Assembly: GCA_019247305.1 (NCBI GenBank)
Contig: JAFAPC010000094.1
Span: 1 to 64,000 of the forward strand
DNA length: 64,000 nucleotides
Direction: 5' to 3'
Source: Pseudonocardiales bacterium
GTDB taxonomy: Bacteria; Actinomycetota; Actinomycetes; Mycobacteriales; Pseudonocardiaceae
Shown here: positions 36,291 through 44,718 of the stretch, in pieces
How the letters are laid out: each line of letters starts with the position of its first letter
Numbering within the stretch: position 1 is the first letter of the stretch
Notes under the pieces: model-generated
What the model saw: only the letters and a program-made list of their open reading frames with translations
Databases searched by the model: none
What the model was told of the DNA's origin: nothing
Program-made: the position numbers and the translations under genes

Positions 36291-37900
36291 GCACCGGGCA
36301 GTGGCTCGACCTGCTCAGCGCAACTGAGGAGCACCTCATCCCCGCGGACCTGCGCGCGGCCGCCGAGTTCTTGCTGTATGCCCGGAACCCGGGCGAAGGG
36401 TGGGGTGACTACCCCAAGGTCCCCACCGATCTGCAGGTGACCGCTCAGGTGATCGGCGCGCTGCAGGTCCTGCGGCACCCGAAGACGAGGGAGCTGGCCA
36501 CCAGCGTCGCCGCATGGGCGCACAAGCACTACCTCGAGCGGATGCCGGCCACCGCCCAGGACGCTATCGGGTTGCTGATCCTCGCCTCGGCGGACCAGGA
36601 CATCGACGGCCGTTATCCGGAGGAACTGCGGTCGACCCTGCGCGCGGCTCTGAAGCATCTGGACAGTGATCGGGTGTCGACCCTAACTCTGGCCCAGGCA
36701 GTGCTGGCCACCGAGCCTTGGCCGGACGAGCACAAGAAACGGGTTCAGCCTTGGGTAGACGAGCTGGTACGCCGCGGCCAGGGAGCAGACGCCTGGCACA
36801 AGGCGAGACTGCCCGAGGAGTCGTTGCCGGTGACCTCGCTGGCCGTCCGCGCGCTCGCACCATGGAAGCACCTCAACGCGGTCGAGGCGGTGGTCCAGCG
36901 TGGCCTTGAGTATTTGCATTCCCACCTGCACGAGAGCGGCTGGGAGTCCCGGGCGCTGTCGGGCACCTACGCACTCACGCTGGTGCTGCGTGCGCTTGCC
37001 ACTGACGCCGACTGTGAGCCGGAGCTGTTCGAGAAGGGCCTCGATTTGCTCCGTTCGCGGCAGCGTTCGGACGGAGGTTGGACCGGGGGCGAGCTGGAAC
37101 ACGGGAGCAGTAGCGTCGAGCACACCGCGGCGGCCATCACGGCGCTCACCGAGTCCGGCGCCTGCCGCTACGTGCCGCTCCTCGCGACGCGCTCCATCGT
37201 CCGTCAGCTGACTACCTCGCTCGACGAGGTCACCAAACGCCAAGCTGCTCTCCAGGAGAACATCGATAGCCAGGTGGAGGAACGCCTGGGCCGCGCCATC
37301 ACCGAACGCCAGCAACTCAGACGACGCCTTCAGGAACGTGAGTCCGAGCTCAGGCAACTCTACCGACTCCTCGATGAGAAGGAGCCTTTGTCCGAGGCGA
37401 AGAGCTCGTTGGTTTCGAGCCGTGCAGTCACGGCACGCCGGCTCCTTATCCTTATCCTTAGCACTGGCGGCTTGGCTCTAGTAATTCTATCCTATCGCCA
37501 CAATGCCACCTTCGCTTCCTTGGTTCTTAGTGTCACCGCCGCCCTCGGCGCCCTCATAATTTCTGTCTCAACATTAACCTTTGGACGTAGCCCCACCCGA
37601 GAGAGCACGCTGGAGAGTCTAAGTGCAAAGCGCTCCCGGCAGCTTGTCGACCACTTCATGGACGCCACCGAGGATCTGCCTGCGGTGGTACGGGAAGAGA
37701 TAGTTTATCGGCTCGCGCGGGATAGCTCCGATCTACCTCCCGACCTATTCCTACGATTCCTCACCGAGCTGACCAGCAAACAGTTGCACATCGATCGCGA
37801 AGCCGATCGGCGACTGCGCTCCTGGATGGAGGAGTTCGCGAGGGTGGAACCGCAGGACCGCCGTGCACTCATAGCCCGACTGCGCAGGGCCATCCTGTGA
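36287..37900 (+). CDS. Membrane protein with alpha/alpha-toroid (terpenoid-cyclase-like) domain and coiled coil
   Basis: 537 residues. The first 300 residues are helical repeats of the prenyltransferase/squalene-cyclase toroid type (RSRQRSDGGWTGGELEHGSS, TALTLVLRAL-like helices), then a coiled coil (about 305-370, EERLGRAITERQQLRRRLQE), two adjacent membrane helices (RRLLILILSTGGLALVILSY and FASLVLSVTAALGALIIS) and a 110-residue cytoplasmic tail. I know no characterised protein with this order. It is coupled to the genes on both sides by ATGA and GTGA overlaps. Confidence 0.7.
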   Translation: MSTGQWLDLLSATEEHLIPADLRAAAEFLLYARNPGEGWGDYPKVPTDLQVTAQVIGALQVLRHPKTRELATSVAAWAHKHYLERMPATAQDAIGLLILASADQDIDGRYPEELRSTLRAALKHLDSDRVSTLTLAQAVLATEPWPDEHKKRVQPWVDELVRRGQGADAWHKARLPEESLPVTSLAVRALAPWKHLNAVEAVVQRGLEYLHSHLHESGWESRALSGTYALTLVLRALATDADCEPELFEKGLDLLRSRQRSDGGWTGGELEHGSSSVEHTAAAITALTESGACRYVPLLATRSIVRQLTTSLDEVTKRQAALQENIDSQVEERLGRAITERQQLRRRLQERESELRQLYRLLDEKEPLSEAKSSLVSSRAVTARRLLILILSTGGLALVILSYRHNATFASLVLSVTAALGALIISVSTLTFGRSPTRESTLESLSAKRSRQLVDHFMDATEDLPAVVREEIVYRLARDSSDLPPDLFLRFLTELTSKQLHIDREADRRLRSWMEEFARVEPQDRRALIARLRRAIL

Positions 37901-38670
37901 GGCGAGCCCTGTGGACGCTCGCGGTCACACTGTTGGGAGTCCTCGCCATCATCCCCGCGCCCGCCGCCGCGGATCCGCATTCGTCCGGGCTGATCCAGGT
38001 GGACGCGTTCGTCCGGGGCGAGGGCAGCACCGCGCAGGTGGTCGCCACCGTGCGTAACCTGACCAATGCGGCGATCGACACGCTCCGGGTGGAGCTGTGG
38101 GGAGGCGGCAAGTTCCTCGCGGCCACCGATCGCACCGCACTGCCCGCCAAGCAGTCGACCGTGATCACCCTGTCCACCGACAAACCCGACGAATCCTACC
38201 TGATCGTCACTGCTCGCTCGGACAAGATCTCCGACCAAGTGGCCATGACGCCCCTCGGTAGGCCGAAGGCGGACTTAGTCCCGGACCCGCTGCTCGTCGC
38301 CGTAACGACCTCGTTGCTGAGCCTTCTGGGAGTCGGCCTCGGCTCGATACTCACCCACGTGACCACCTACAGACGCGAGAAACACCGGATGCGCTTCGAG
38401 GCGCGCAAGAGCGACACCGAACGGTACGCCCCCGCATACCGCGAATTCCTCGACTATTGGAGGTCGAGTATCAGCCTCTCCCAATTGGAGAGTGGCTTCG
38501 GGCAGATGCGCAGCAAGGCCTTCGTGCCCGAGAACATACTCACCCTGTACAACGAGACCGTGACCACACTGCGCGATACTGCGGCCACCGCGGATACCAA
38601 GAAGGCAGCCGCGCAGCGACTCTACGCCGCCATCGACGAACTCACCGGTACCAAAGCCAATGCCGGGTAG
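37897..38670 (+). CDS. Exported, membrane-anchored protein of the three-gene operon
   Basis: 257 residues. Signal peptide (WTLAVTLLGVLAIIPAPAAA), an extracytoplasmic domain of beta-rich, Ig-like character (STAQVVATVRNLTNAAIDTL), a second membrane helix near 133-155 (LLVAVTTSLLSLLGVGLGSI) and a cytoplasmic helical tail (EFLDYWRSSISLSQLESGFG). The overlap with gene two and the shared membrane topology suggest the three proteins form one complex that spans the membrane. Confidence 0.65.
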   Translation: MRRALWTLAVTLLGVLAIIPAPAAADPHSSGLIQVDAFVRGEGSTAQVVATVRNLTNAAIDTLRVELWGGGKFLAATDRTALPAKQSTVITLSTDKPDESYLIVTARSDKISDQVAMTPLGRPKADLVPDPLLVAVTTSLLSLLGVGLGSILTHVTTYRREKHRMRFEARKSDTERYAPAYREFLDYWRSSISLSQLESGFGQMRSKAFVPENILTLYNETVTTLRDTAATADTKKAAAQRLYAAIDELTGTKANAG

Positions 38671-38955
38671 TACCGTAGGCAACCCTCAGTGAGCAACTCA
38701 CATCTATATGAGCACACAGTCTTTGAATGACGCATGCAAACGTCTGCTCGTCGGACGAGCGGGCACAATCCTCCACCACAGTCGGGCCATGACACAAACG
38801 CTCGAAAGAAGGTGTCGGCGCCTCGATTACGCCACAGGCATGACCCATCTGCACCGGCACACGGGTGACTCCGCGTGGACAACGTCCCAAGCGGTGCGGT
38901 CCCACCGCGTGACCGCACGAGATGGGATGATGGTCGTGAATGGAGGTGATCTGAG

Positions 38956-39153
38956 GTGACGAGCACGTCTGAGCAGCCTGAGTTCCGATCAGTGGACGAC
39001 TTTGTCCCCACCGATGAGCTAGTCCGTCGTCAGGGTGTGCAGCCGATTACTTCGGTGAACGCGCTCGTGCTCGATGACCCCTTCGAGTCCGACGACGAGT
39101 ACACGGAGTTCCTCACCGACCTGTACGCGTCCCGGCGCTCTGCCATACCGTGA
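38956..39153 (+). CDS. VapB-like antitoxin
   Basis: 65 residues, GTG start following GAGGTGATCTGAG. Acidic, short protein (SVDDFVPTDELVRRQGVQPI); its stop overlaps the VapC start. Antitoxin role is by position and size. Confidence 0.6.
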   Translation: MTSTSEQPEFRSVDDFVPTDELVRRQGVQPITSVNALVLDDPFESDDEYTEFLTDLYASRRSAIP

Positions 39154-39545
39154 GCGTCGTCCTCGACGCCGACGTCGCCTCGTCGCTTCTGCGTCGGCGC
39201 ATCCCGGACACCATGGCTCGCCAGCTTGCTGGCAACGTCCCCGCCGTCACGTTCGTGACCGTGGGAGAGCTGACCAAATGGACGCTCGCACGACAATGGG
39301 GACCCCGGAATCTGGCCACCATGCGTACGTTTCTCGCGGGACTCGTCGTGCTAACCTACGATCAACGCGTGGCCTCACGCTGGGGCGAGTTTCAAGCGTA
39401 CGCCCAGCTTCGCGGCAGGCCAAGACCCGTCAACGACGCGTGGATCGCCGCGTGCTGTCTGGTGCGGGAGCTGCTACTCGCAACCTTCAACACGAAGGAC
39501 TTCCTCGACTTCGCCCAGTACGACGGGCTCGTGCTGCTGTCGTAG
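39150..39545 (+). CDS. VapC-type PIN-domain toxin
   Basis: 131 residues. PIN-domain acidic residues are visible in VVLDADVASSLLRRR, TVGELTKW, NDAWIAACCL and FNTKDFLDF. VapC toxins are ribonucleases that cut tRNA or rRNA. GTGA overlap with the antitoxin. Confidence 0.8.
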   Translation: MSVVLDADVASSLLRRRIPDTMARQLAGNVPAVTFVTVGELTKWTLARQWGPRNLATMRTFLAGLVVLTYDQRVASRWGEFQAYAQLRGRPRPVNDAWIAACCLVRELLLATFNTKDFLDFAQYDGLVLLS

Positions 39546-40109
39546 ATCGAGACCCGTTGTTGACCCCGACGGCGATGTGGAGGCACGCGCGGCGCGTCGT
39601 GCATACGGTAATACGGTATGATCTCGCTCCGCTCACCTTCATGGCCAATGAGCTGTTGACGCTGGCTCCTCCTGATGCTGGTGGAGCGCCGGGGGTTCAC
39701 AGCGGAGTCAACCTCGCTCGGGGATGCCGAAGCGGCGGCGCAGGCTGCCCAGTTCCCACACTGGGCGGCGGGCTCGCTGGTCCAGAGTGCTCAGCCGATC
39801 CCGGGCGATGGGATCGTTGCGGATCCCGGTCGGCGCGAGGCGGTCGGCGGTTTCCGGGCGGCGATCTTCTCGGCTTCATCCAGGTGTACTCGCGTGTTAC
39901 CGCGCGAGACCCCGGATCGGTGACCCGCGTGGGGAGGTTCCTTGGCTAGTGTGAACGGTCGTCGACCGGAGGCCAGAAGCGAGCGAAGCTGATCGTGACA
40001 CCACCGTCGACGCCTCGTTCGCTGGCGGCGGGCGGATGGCGCGGCTACGTCGATGGCACCTCGGCGCCACGGAACTGTCGGTCTGAGGAGCTACCGTCGC
40101 GCTGTGCCC
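39546..40109. other. Gene-poor region between VapBC and HicAB
   Basis: About 560 bases. It holds a direct repeat ATACGGTA ATACGGTA near 39601-39620 and a degenerate minus-strand coding fragment (39708-39900). No intact gene seen. Confidence 0.5.
39708..39900 (-). pseudogene. Degenerate coding fragment, family unknown
   Basis: Minus strand reads LDEAEKIAARE, then after a one-base shift TADRLAPTGIRNDPIARDRL followed by STLDQRARRPVWELGSLRRR and a stop at 39708. The sequence is protein-like and hydrophilic but I cannot name the family. It is a remnant rather than a gene. Confidence 0.35.
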
Positions 40110-40307
40110 ATGAAGGTCAGCGAGATTGTCCGCTTCCGGGAGCAGGATGGCTGGATACTCAAGCGGGTCAGTGGCTCGCATCGCCATTTCACCCATCCCG
40201 CCAAACCAGGTCTCGTGACTGTTGCCGGCAAGCCGAGCGCGACGTTGAAGCCAAAGACCGAAGCGAGCATCCTGAGACAGGCAGGTCTGAGAAGGGAGCG
40301 GCCTTGA
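40110..40307 (+). CDS. hicA: HicA-type mRNA interferase toxin
   Basis: 65 residues from ATG 40110. KVSEIVRFREQDGWILKRVS then GSHRHFTHP, with the catalytic His of the dsRNA-binding-like HicA fold, and KPSATLKPKTEASILRQAG. The stop overlaps the TTG start of HicB. Confidence 0.85.
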   Translation: MKVSEIVRFREQDGWILKRVSGSHRHFTHPAKPGLVTVAGKPSATLKPKTEASILRQAGLRRERP

Positions 40308-40531
40308 GAGGATACGTGGTCGTGTTCGAGGGAGACGACGAGGTGGGGTACTCCGCGTACTCGCCAGATCTGCCGGGTGTCGTGGTGGCGGCTGACACGC
40401 GTGCTGAGACCGAGCAGCTCATGCGGCAAGCAATGGCTGAGCACCTCAGCATGCTTCGTGAGACCGGGCAACCAGTACCGGAGCCTGCCGACGCCGCCGA
40501 CGTCACCATCCTCGATCCGGCGGCTGCCTAG
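40304..40531 (+). CDS. hicB: HicB-type antitoxin
   Basis: 75 residues, TTG start in a TTGA overlap. YVVVFEGDDEVGYSAYSPDL and PGVVVAADTRAETEQLMRQA match the partially degraded RNase-H-like fold of HicB. It lacks a C-terminal DNA-binding domain. Confidence 0.85.
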   Translation: MRGYVVVFEGDDEVGYSAYSPDLPGVVVAADTRAETEQLMRQAMAEHLSMLRETGQPVPEPADAADVTILDPAAA

Positions 40532-40636
40532 CGACCGACGGAGAATACCGAGTCGGTGACGGGAGTGTCTCGCTTCCCACGATGATGACGAGCCCGCGAG
40601 TGAACCGCCGCGTTCACGACCTGGATGGGTGGGTTG

Positions 40637-43600
40637 CTACGGGGCGGGCTGGCCTTGGTGGACGAGTTCGGCAACGACCAGATCGGGCTCGGTGTAGCAG
40701 CGCCATGCCGGTATTCGATGTACGGTCACTGTGTCGGGCGCTACGTCGATCGACGCCAGAACCTTGCGGAGTCCTCGCCCATCGGCGTCACCGTTGGGGT
40801 CATCCACCACGAGCGCCACCGTGCCCGCTGGACTGGCCGTCATGATGTCGTACCGGCGGCTCGCCATCATGACGTCGCGATTGACGGGCAGGCCACTGTG
40901 GCGCAACGCATCGTGGAGCCAGTCTGCCGCCGAAAGGGACGCGGTTGTGCTGGTCTGTCCGTTGGTGGATCCGTTGGTGGCTCCGCGCGTCAGCTCCGTC
41001 AGCAGGCCTTGCTGGCTCGCCCACCACTCATGGTCACCCACCACGACGAGCTGTGACCGGGCCCGGGTGATGGCAACATTCCAGAGATTGGTCTGGTGGA
41101 CCAGCCAGTTCCGGGTGCGGTCCCGCACGCCGTGCGCGCCGACCGGAGAGATCACCATGATGTCCCGCTCGCCGCCTTGGAAGCGGTGGATGGTCCCGCA
41201 CCCGACCTCGGATTCCGGAAATCCGGCCTTCTTGAGAGCTGCGGCGAGCTGGCGCTGGTGGGTGGCCAGCGGCGTCACCACCCCGATCGATGCACTCGGG
41301 TAGGCCGCTCGCAGGCGCTGCACTTCCGCGACCACCGCATCGAGCTCTGGTTCGTTGGCGCCGGAGCCGCTGGCATTATGCCGGAATGCGCCCTCGACGT
41401 GCTGCCATCGCACCGCCGGCTCGGCCGGTGCGGTGAGCCGGGCCGGGTCGGTCAGGACGGTGAGGCGCCCCTGGTACACGTGTCGGTTCGGCGCAGCGAC
41501 GATGTCGGGGTGACACCGGTAGTGTTCGTCGAGCAGGTGGGTTCGGCCGGCGACGGCGGCGAATGCGTCGTAGCCGGAGTACCGGGTGTAGGCTAACCGT
41601 CGCGACTCGAGCCACTCGCGGTTCAGTCCCGCCTCGGCTTGGTGCCTCAGCTCCTCCTTCGCTGGCAAGGTAATCACCGGGGCAAGTTGTCGGGGGTCCC
41701 CGATGATCAGGGCTCGCTTGGCGCGGTAGAGCATCGGCAGGATGGCCGGGATGCTGCACTGTGCCGCCTCGTCGATGACGACGAGGTCGAACAGCGCCGG
41801 TTGCGGTGGCAGCACGCGCGCGGACATCGTCGTGGTCGCCCAGGCGGGCAGCGGATGGAGCAGCTCCCTGAACCGCGACCACGGTTTCGGCTTCTCCTTC
41901 GACATCTCGTCGCTGCGGAACCGCAGTACGTCGGCGCCATCACGGATCCGGCGGGCAAGCTGGGCCCGCAAGAGCCTTCGGCTGTGCTCCGGGCGCTCCA
42001 CGGTGACCAGTTCAACCAGTCGTGACCAGGTGGTGGTGTCGCCCGGTAGTTCGGCGAGCCGGCGCCGGCCGGTACGCCAGCGCAGCTCGACGGTGACTCG
42101 GTGGGCGAACGCCTCCATCGCCGCGCGGTCAGTCAGACGGAACGCGCGCAGCCGCCAGCGCCACCACCAGCCGAACACGCCACCACGCGCCGCCCGGTCC
42201 GCCCAGTCCACGAGAGTAACGAGCTTCGTCTCGTCTGTCGGCACGGTGAGTTCATCACGGTCACCGGCCTGCTGCTCGGTGGCGAGTTCGGCAAGATCCC
42301 GCTCCAGGAGACGTCGCTCGTCGAGCTCGGTGCGCAGCGCCGCGATCTCCTGGTGGATGAGGCGCAGCTCTGCCTCAGTGGTCCGCTCGTTGCCGGACCG
42401 GCCGTTGGCGTGAGCGGTGAGCAGCTCGGCGAGCAGCGTCGGCTCCTGGCCTTGATACTCTCGATTGCCGGTCCGCATCACAAAGCCGGGGCTGACCATC
42501 TCGGTGCTGCGCTTGATCACCTCATTCACGGCCGGGTTGTTGGTGGAGCCGACCAGGACGCTGTGTCCCGCTGCGGTGGCGGTGGCGACCAGAGCAGTGA
42601 CGAGCTGACTTTTCCCGGTGCCGGGTGGCCCTTGCGCGACGGTGAGCCGATGGGACATCGCGGCCTGGATGATCTGCTCCTGAGTCTCGTTGAGCCGGTC
42701 CGGCGCCACGATGGTCACCGGCGCGGCAGGCGCCTGATCGGCCGCAGTCTCTCCGGTCAGCGTGCCGAGAGCGGTCGTGGCGATCTTCGCGGGATCGACC
42801 GCGATCGAGTCGCGCAGGTCCTCGATCAACCGCCGCTGTGCCGTGTCCTTGGGGTCGACGCGATAGAGCACTGCGGTGTTCTGCACCCGGTTGAGGGGCC
42901 CGGCGCTCACTGTCCCCGTGAGGGTGGCCGGATTAAGGGGAACTGCGGCCGCGACGCCGAGCACCTCCATCAAGCGCCGGACCGTCTCCCCGAGCGCAGC
43001 GACCTCGCCCGGGACGAAGGTTTCTTCGACCCGCTGGACCAGGTCGTCAATCTCCACGTCGCTCAGCTGGAGATGCCGGGCGAGCGCCCGGTTGGGTTGG
43101 GGCGGCAGCGTGGCGAGCAGCCCGCCATCCGAGGTGAGCGTCACGTCGCAAACGAGCAGCGGCGCGAACCGGGGCCCTGAGTTCCTCCGCTCGCCGGGCA
43201 GGACGAGCACCGGGTACCCGTACCGCAGCTGGTGACCGTCAGCCGCACATCGCTGACCGAAGGCGGCGACTTCCGGGGCTCCACCCCGGTCCATCGCCGT
43301 GCGGACAAACACCCGCTCTGGACCCTCCGGCATCGGCTGATACGTCTGCCGCGCGTTGATGTCGATGAAGGATCCCAACACCGCCTCTCGCTCCATACCG
43401 GAGACGTAGTAGCGCAGCAGCCGCCGCCATTGGTCCGCATCGAACTCTTGGTCGGCGTCGGTGCCTGGGCGCCGCAGCGTGGTGTGAGGCCCGGTCTCGC
43501 ATGCCGGCTCGACCGTCACCAGCTTGATGGGCTCGGTGACCCCTTCGCTCGATTCGACTGGCCGCCGGTGCGGATCGCGAGCTAGCTGTCCGTGCGCGTA

Positions 43601-44236
43601 CCGCGCCAGGTCATTCGTGGTGATCCACACTTCGCCGTTCGGGGTCGCTGCCGCACCCCGCAGTCCGGTGAGCATCATCTCGGTGAAGACCGAGGGGCGA
43701 TCGTCCCCCTGGGTCTTAGCTGCTCTCGCGTGCGTACTGGAGGTGAGGATGAACGTGCCATGCTGGCGCACCCCCCGGCGCGGCTCCTGCCGGAGGCCAC
43801 CGCGGAACCGGTTGCGCGCCCCAAATGCACCAGAAAAGCAGCAGTCCAGCAACACCACCTTCTGGCTGGCGCGGGTGATGTTCAGCAGGTGCCGCAGCAC
43901 GCCGTCGGTGTCCAGCGCGGTGGTGTGCAGGTGCTCGCACCGGGTGTCGGTCGCGGCGAGAAACACCGATTCACGGTCCAGCTCGCTCATCAACCCGTGC
44001 CCCGAGTAGTACACCAGAGCGAGATCACCCACTCGGCGAGCGCCGAAGAAGTCTTCGAGAACCGCGGTCAGCCGCTCCCGGTCGAGATCGGCATGCGCAT
44101 CAACGCTGTCGAAAGCGCCGACGGCATCGAGCAGCGCTTTGAGCTGGTCGACATCCTGACGTACCCCAGGCAGCGCCGCCAGTGTCCGGTCAGCGTGGAA
44201 CGTGGCGGTGCCCAGCAGCAGGGCATGGCGGCCCAT
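40637..44236 (-). CDS. Caspase-like peptidase fused to a superfamily 1 helicase
   Basis: 1199 residues. Residues 1-240 are a caspase (C14) domain with catalytic His80 in YYSGHG and Cys133 in LLDCCFSGAF. A middle region to about 510 is uncharacterised. Then a UPF1/Dna2-like SF1 helicase: Walker A AQGPPGTGKSQ (about 534), VVIDEAAQ, GDPRQLAPVI, LDEHYRCHPDI, TIHRFQGGERDI and WNVAITRARSQLVVVGD. The C-terminal 90 residues (DWLHDALRHSGLPVNRDVM) may be a small extra domain. ATG 44236 shares a base with the EACC1-like stop. Caspases with EACC1 partners are predicted NTP-dependent conflict systems; activation on invader nucleic acid is inferred. Confidence 0.85.
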   Translation of the reverse strand: MGRHALLLGTATFHADRTLAALPGVRQDVDQLKALLDAVGAFDSVDAHADLDRERLTAVLEDFFGARRVGDLALVYYSGHGLMSELDRESVFLAATDTRCEHLHTTALDTDGVLRHLLNITRASQKVVLLDCCFSGAFGARNRFRGGLRQEPRRGVRQHGTFILTSSTHARAAKTQGDDRPSVFTEMMLTGLRGAAATPNGEVWITTNDLARYAHGQLARDPHRRPVESSEGVTEPIKLVTVEPACETGPHTTLRRPGTDADQEFDADQWRRLLRYYVSGMEREAVLGSFIDINARQTYQPMPEGPERVFVRTAMDRGGAPEVAAFGQRCAADGHQLRYGYPVLVLPGERRNSGPRFAPLLVCDVTLTSDGGLLATLPPQPNRALARHLQLSDVEIDDLVQRVEETFVPGEVAALGETVRRLMEVLGVAAAVPLNPATLTGTVSAGPLNRVQNTAVLYRVDPKDTAQRRLIEDLRDSIAVDPAKIATTALGTLTGETAADQAPAAPVTIVAPDRLNETQEQIIQAAMSHRLTVAQGPPGTGKSQLVTALVATATAAGHSVLVGSTNNPAVNEVIKRSTEMVSPGFVMRTGNREYQGQEPTLLAELLTAHANGRSGNERTTEAELRLIHQEIAALRTELDERRLLERDLAELATEQQAGDRDELTVPTDETKLVTLVDWADRAARGGVFGWWWRWRLRAFRLTDRAAMEAFAHRVTVELRWRTGRRRLAELPGDTTTWSRLVELVTVERPEHSRRLLRAQLARRIRDGADVLRFRSDEMSKEKPKPWSRFRELLHPLPAWATTTMSARVLPPQPALFDLVVIDEAAQCSIPAILPMLYRAKRALIIGDPRQLAPVITLPAKEELRHQAEAGLNREWLESRRLAYTRYSGYDAFAAVAGRTHLLDEHYRCHPDIVAAPNRHVYQGRLTVLTDPARLTAPAEPAVRWQHVEGAFRHNASGSGANEPELDAVVAEVQRLRAAYPSASIGVVTPLATHQRQLAAALKKAGFPESEVGCGTIHRFQGGERDIMVISPVGAHGVRDRTRNWLVHQTNLWNVAITRARSQLVVVGDHEWWASQQGLLTELTRGATNGSTNGQTSTTASLSAADWLHDALRHSGLPVNRDVMMASRRYDIMTASPAGTVALVVDDPNGDADGRGLRKVLASIDVAPDTVTVHRIPAWRCYTEPDLVVAELVHQGQPAP

Positions 44237-44601
44237 CAGGACCGCTCCCGTTCGATGACGCTCTGCATGACCTCGATGATCGTCTCCGCCTCACCTCGGG
44301 TGGGACGGTCGATGGTGAGCTCGATGTCACCGACCTTGAGGTGTACCCGGCGCCCAGCATTGCGGTTGGTGAACGCCACGGCACCGTCGATGAGCACGCG
44401 CAGATCTGCGATTAATACGCTGAGCGTGGCGAGGGCGACGTCGGTCACACCCTTGTCACCCGGCGTGGCGGGCACAGGCACATAGTCCACCTCGCCTGCC
44501 GCACGGAGCTCGTCGGCGAGCTCCGTCCTCAGCCGCTCCAGGACGAAGTCGTCATCCTCAGCGGTGGTCGTGAACCCCACCAGCACCCGTATCTGCGCCA
44601 A
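44236..44601 (-). CDS. EACC1-like protein (effector-associated constant component)
   Basis: 121 residues, TTG start with GGGGAGG upstream. RVLVGFTTTAEDDDFVLERL and an alpha/beta pattern ending DIELTIDRPTRGEAETIIEV fit the small constant component that precedes caspase and other effectors in ternary conflict systems. It is coupled to the caspase-helicase gene by a TGATG overlap. Family assigned from pattern and context. Confidence 0.6.
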   Translation of the reverse strand: MAQIRVLVGFTTTAEDDDFVLERLRTELADELRAAGEVDYVPVPATPGDKGVTDVALATLSVLIADLRVLIDGAVAFTNRNAGRRVHLKVGDIELTIDRPTRGEAETIIEVMQSVIERERS

Positions 44602-44718
44602 CGTAGCCTCCCCGGGAGATCAGTCCGGTCAGCCTACGACAAGTGATCGTTCACCGAAGTCCGGCCAGTCAGGTCCGTGACAGCGCATGGAGGAACCCGC
44701 CGGCTGATATTCACACAC

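Noticed and set aside
38671-38955. Short open frames between the three-gene operon and VapBC
   Set aside because: No ribosome site with a protein-like frame; kept as intergenic.
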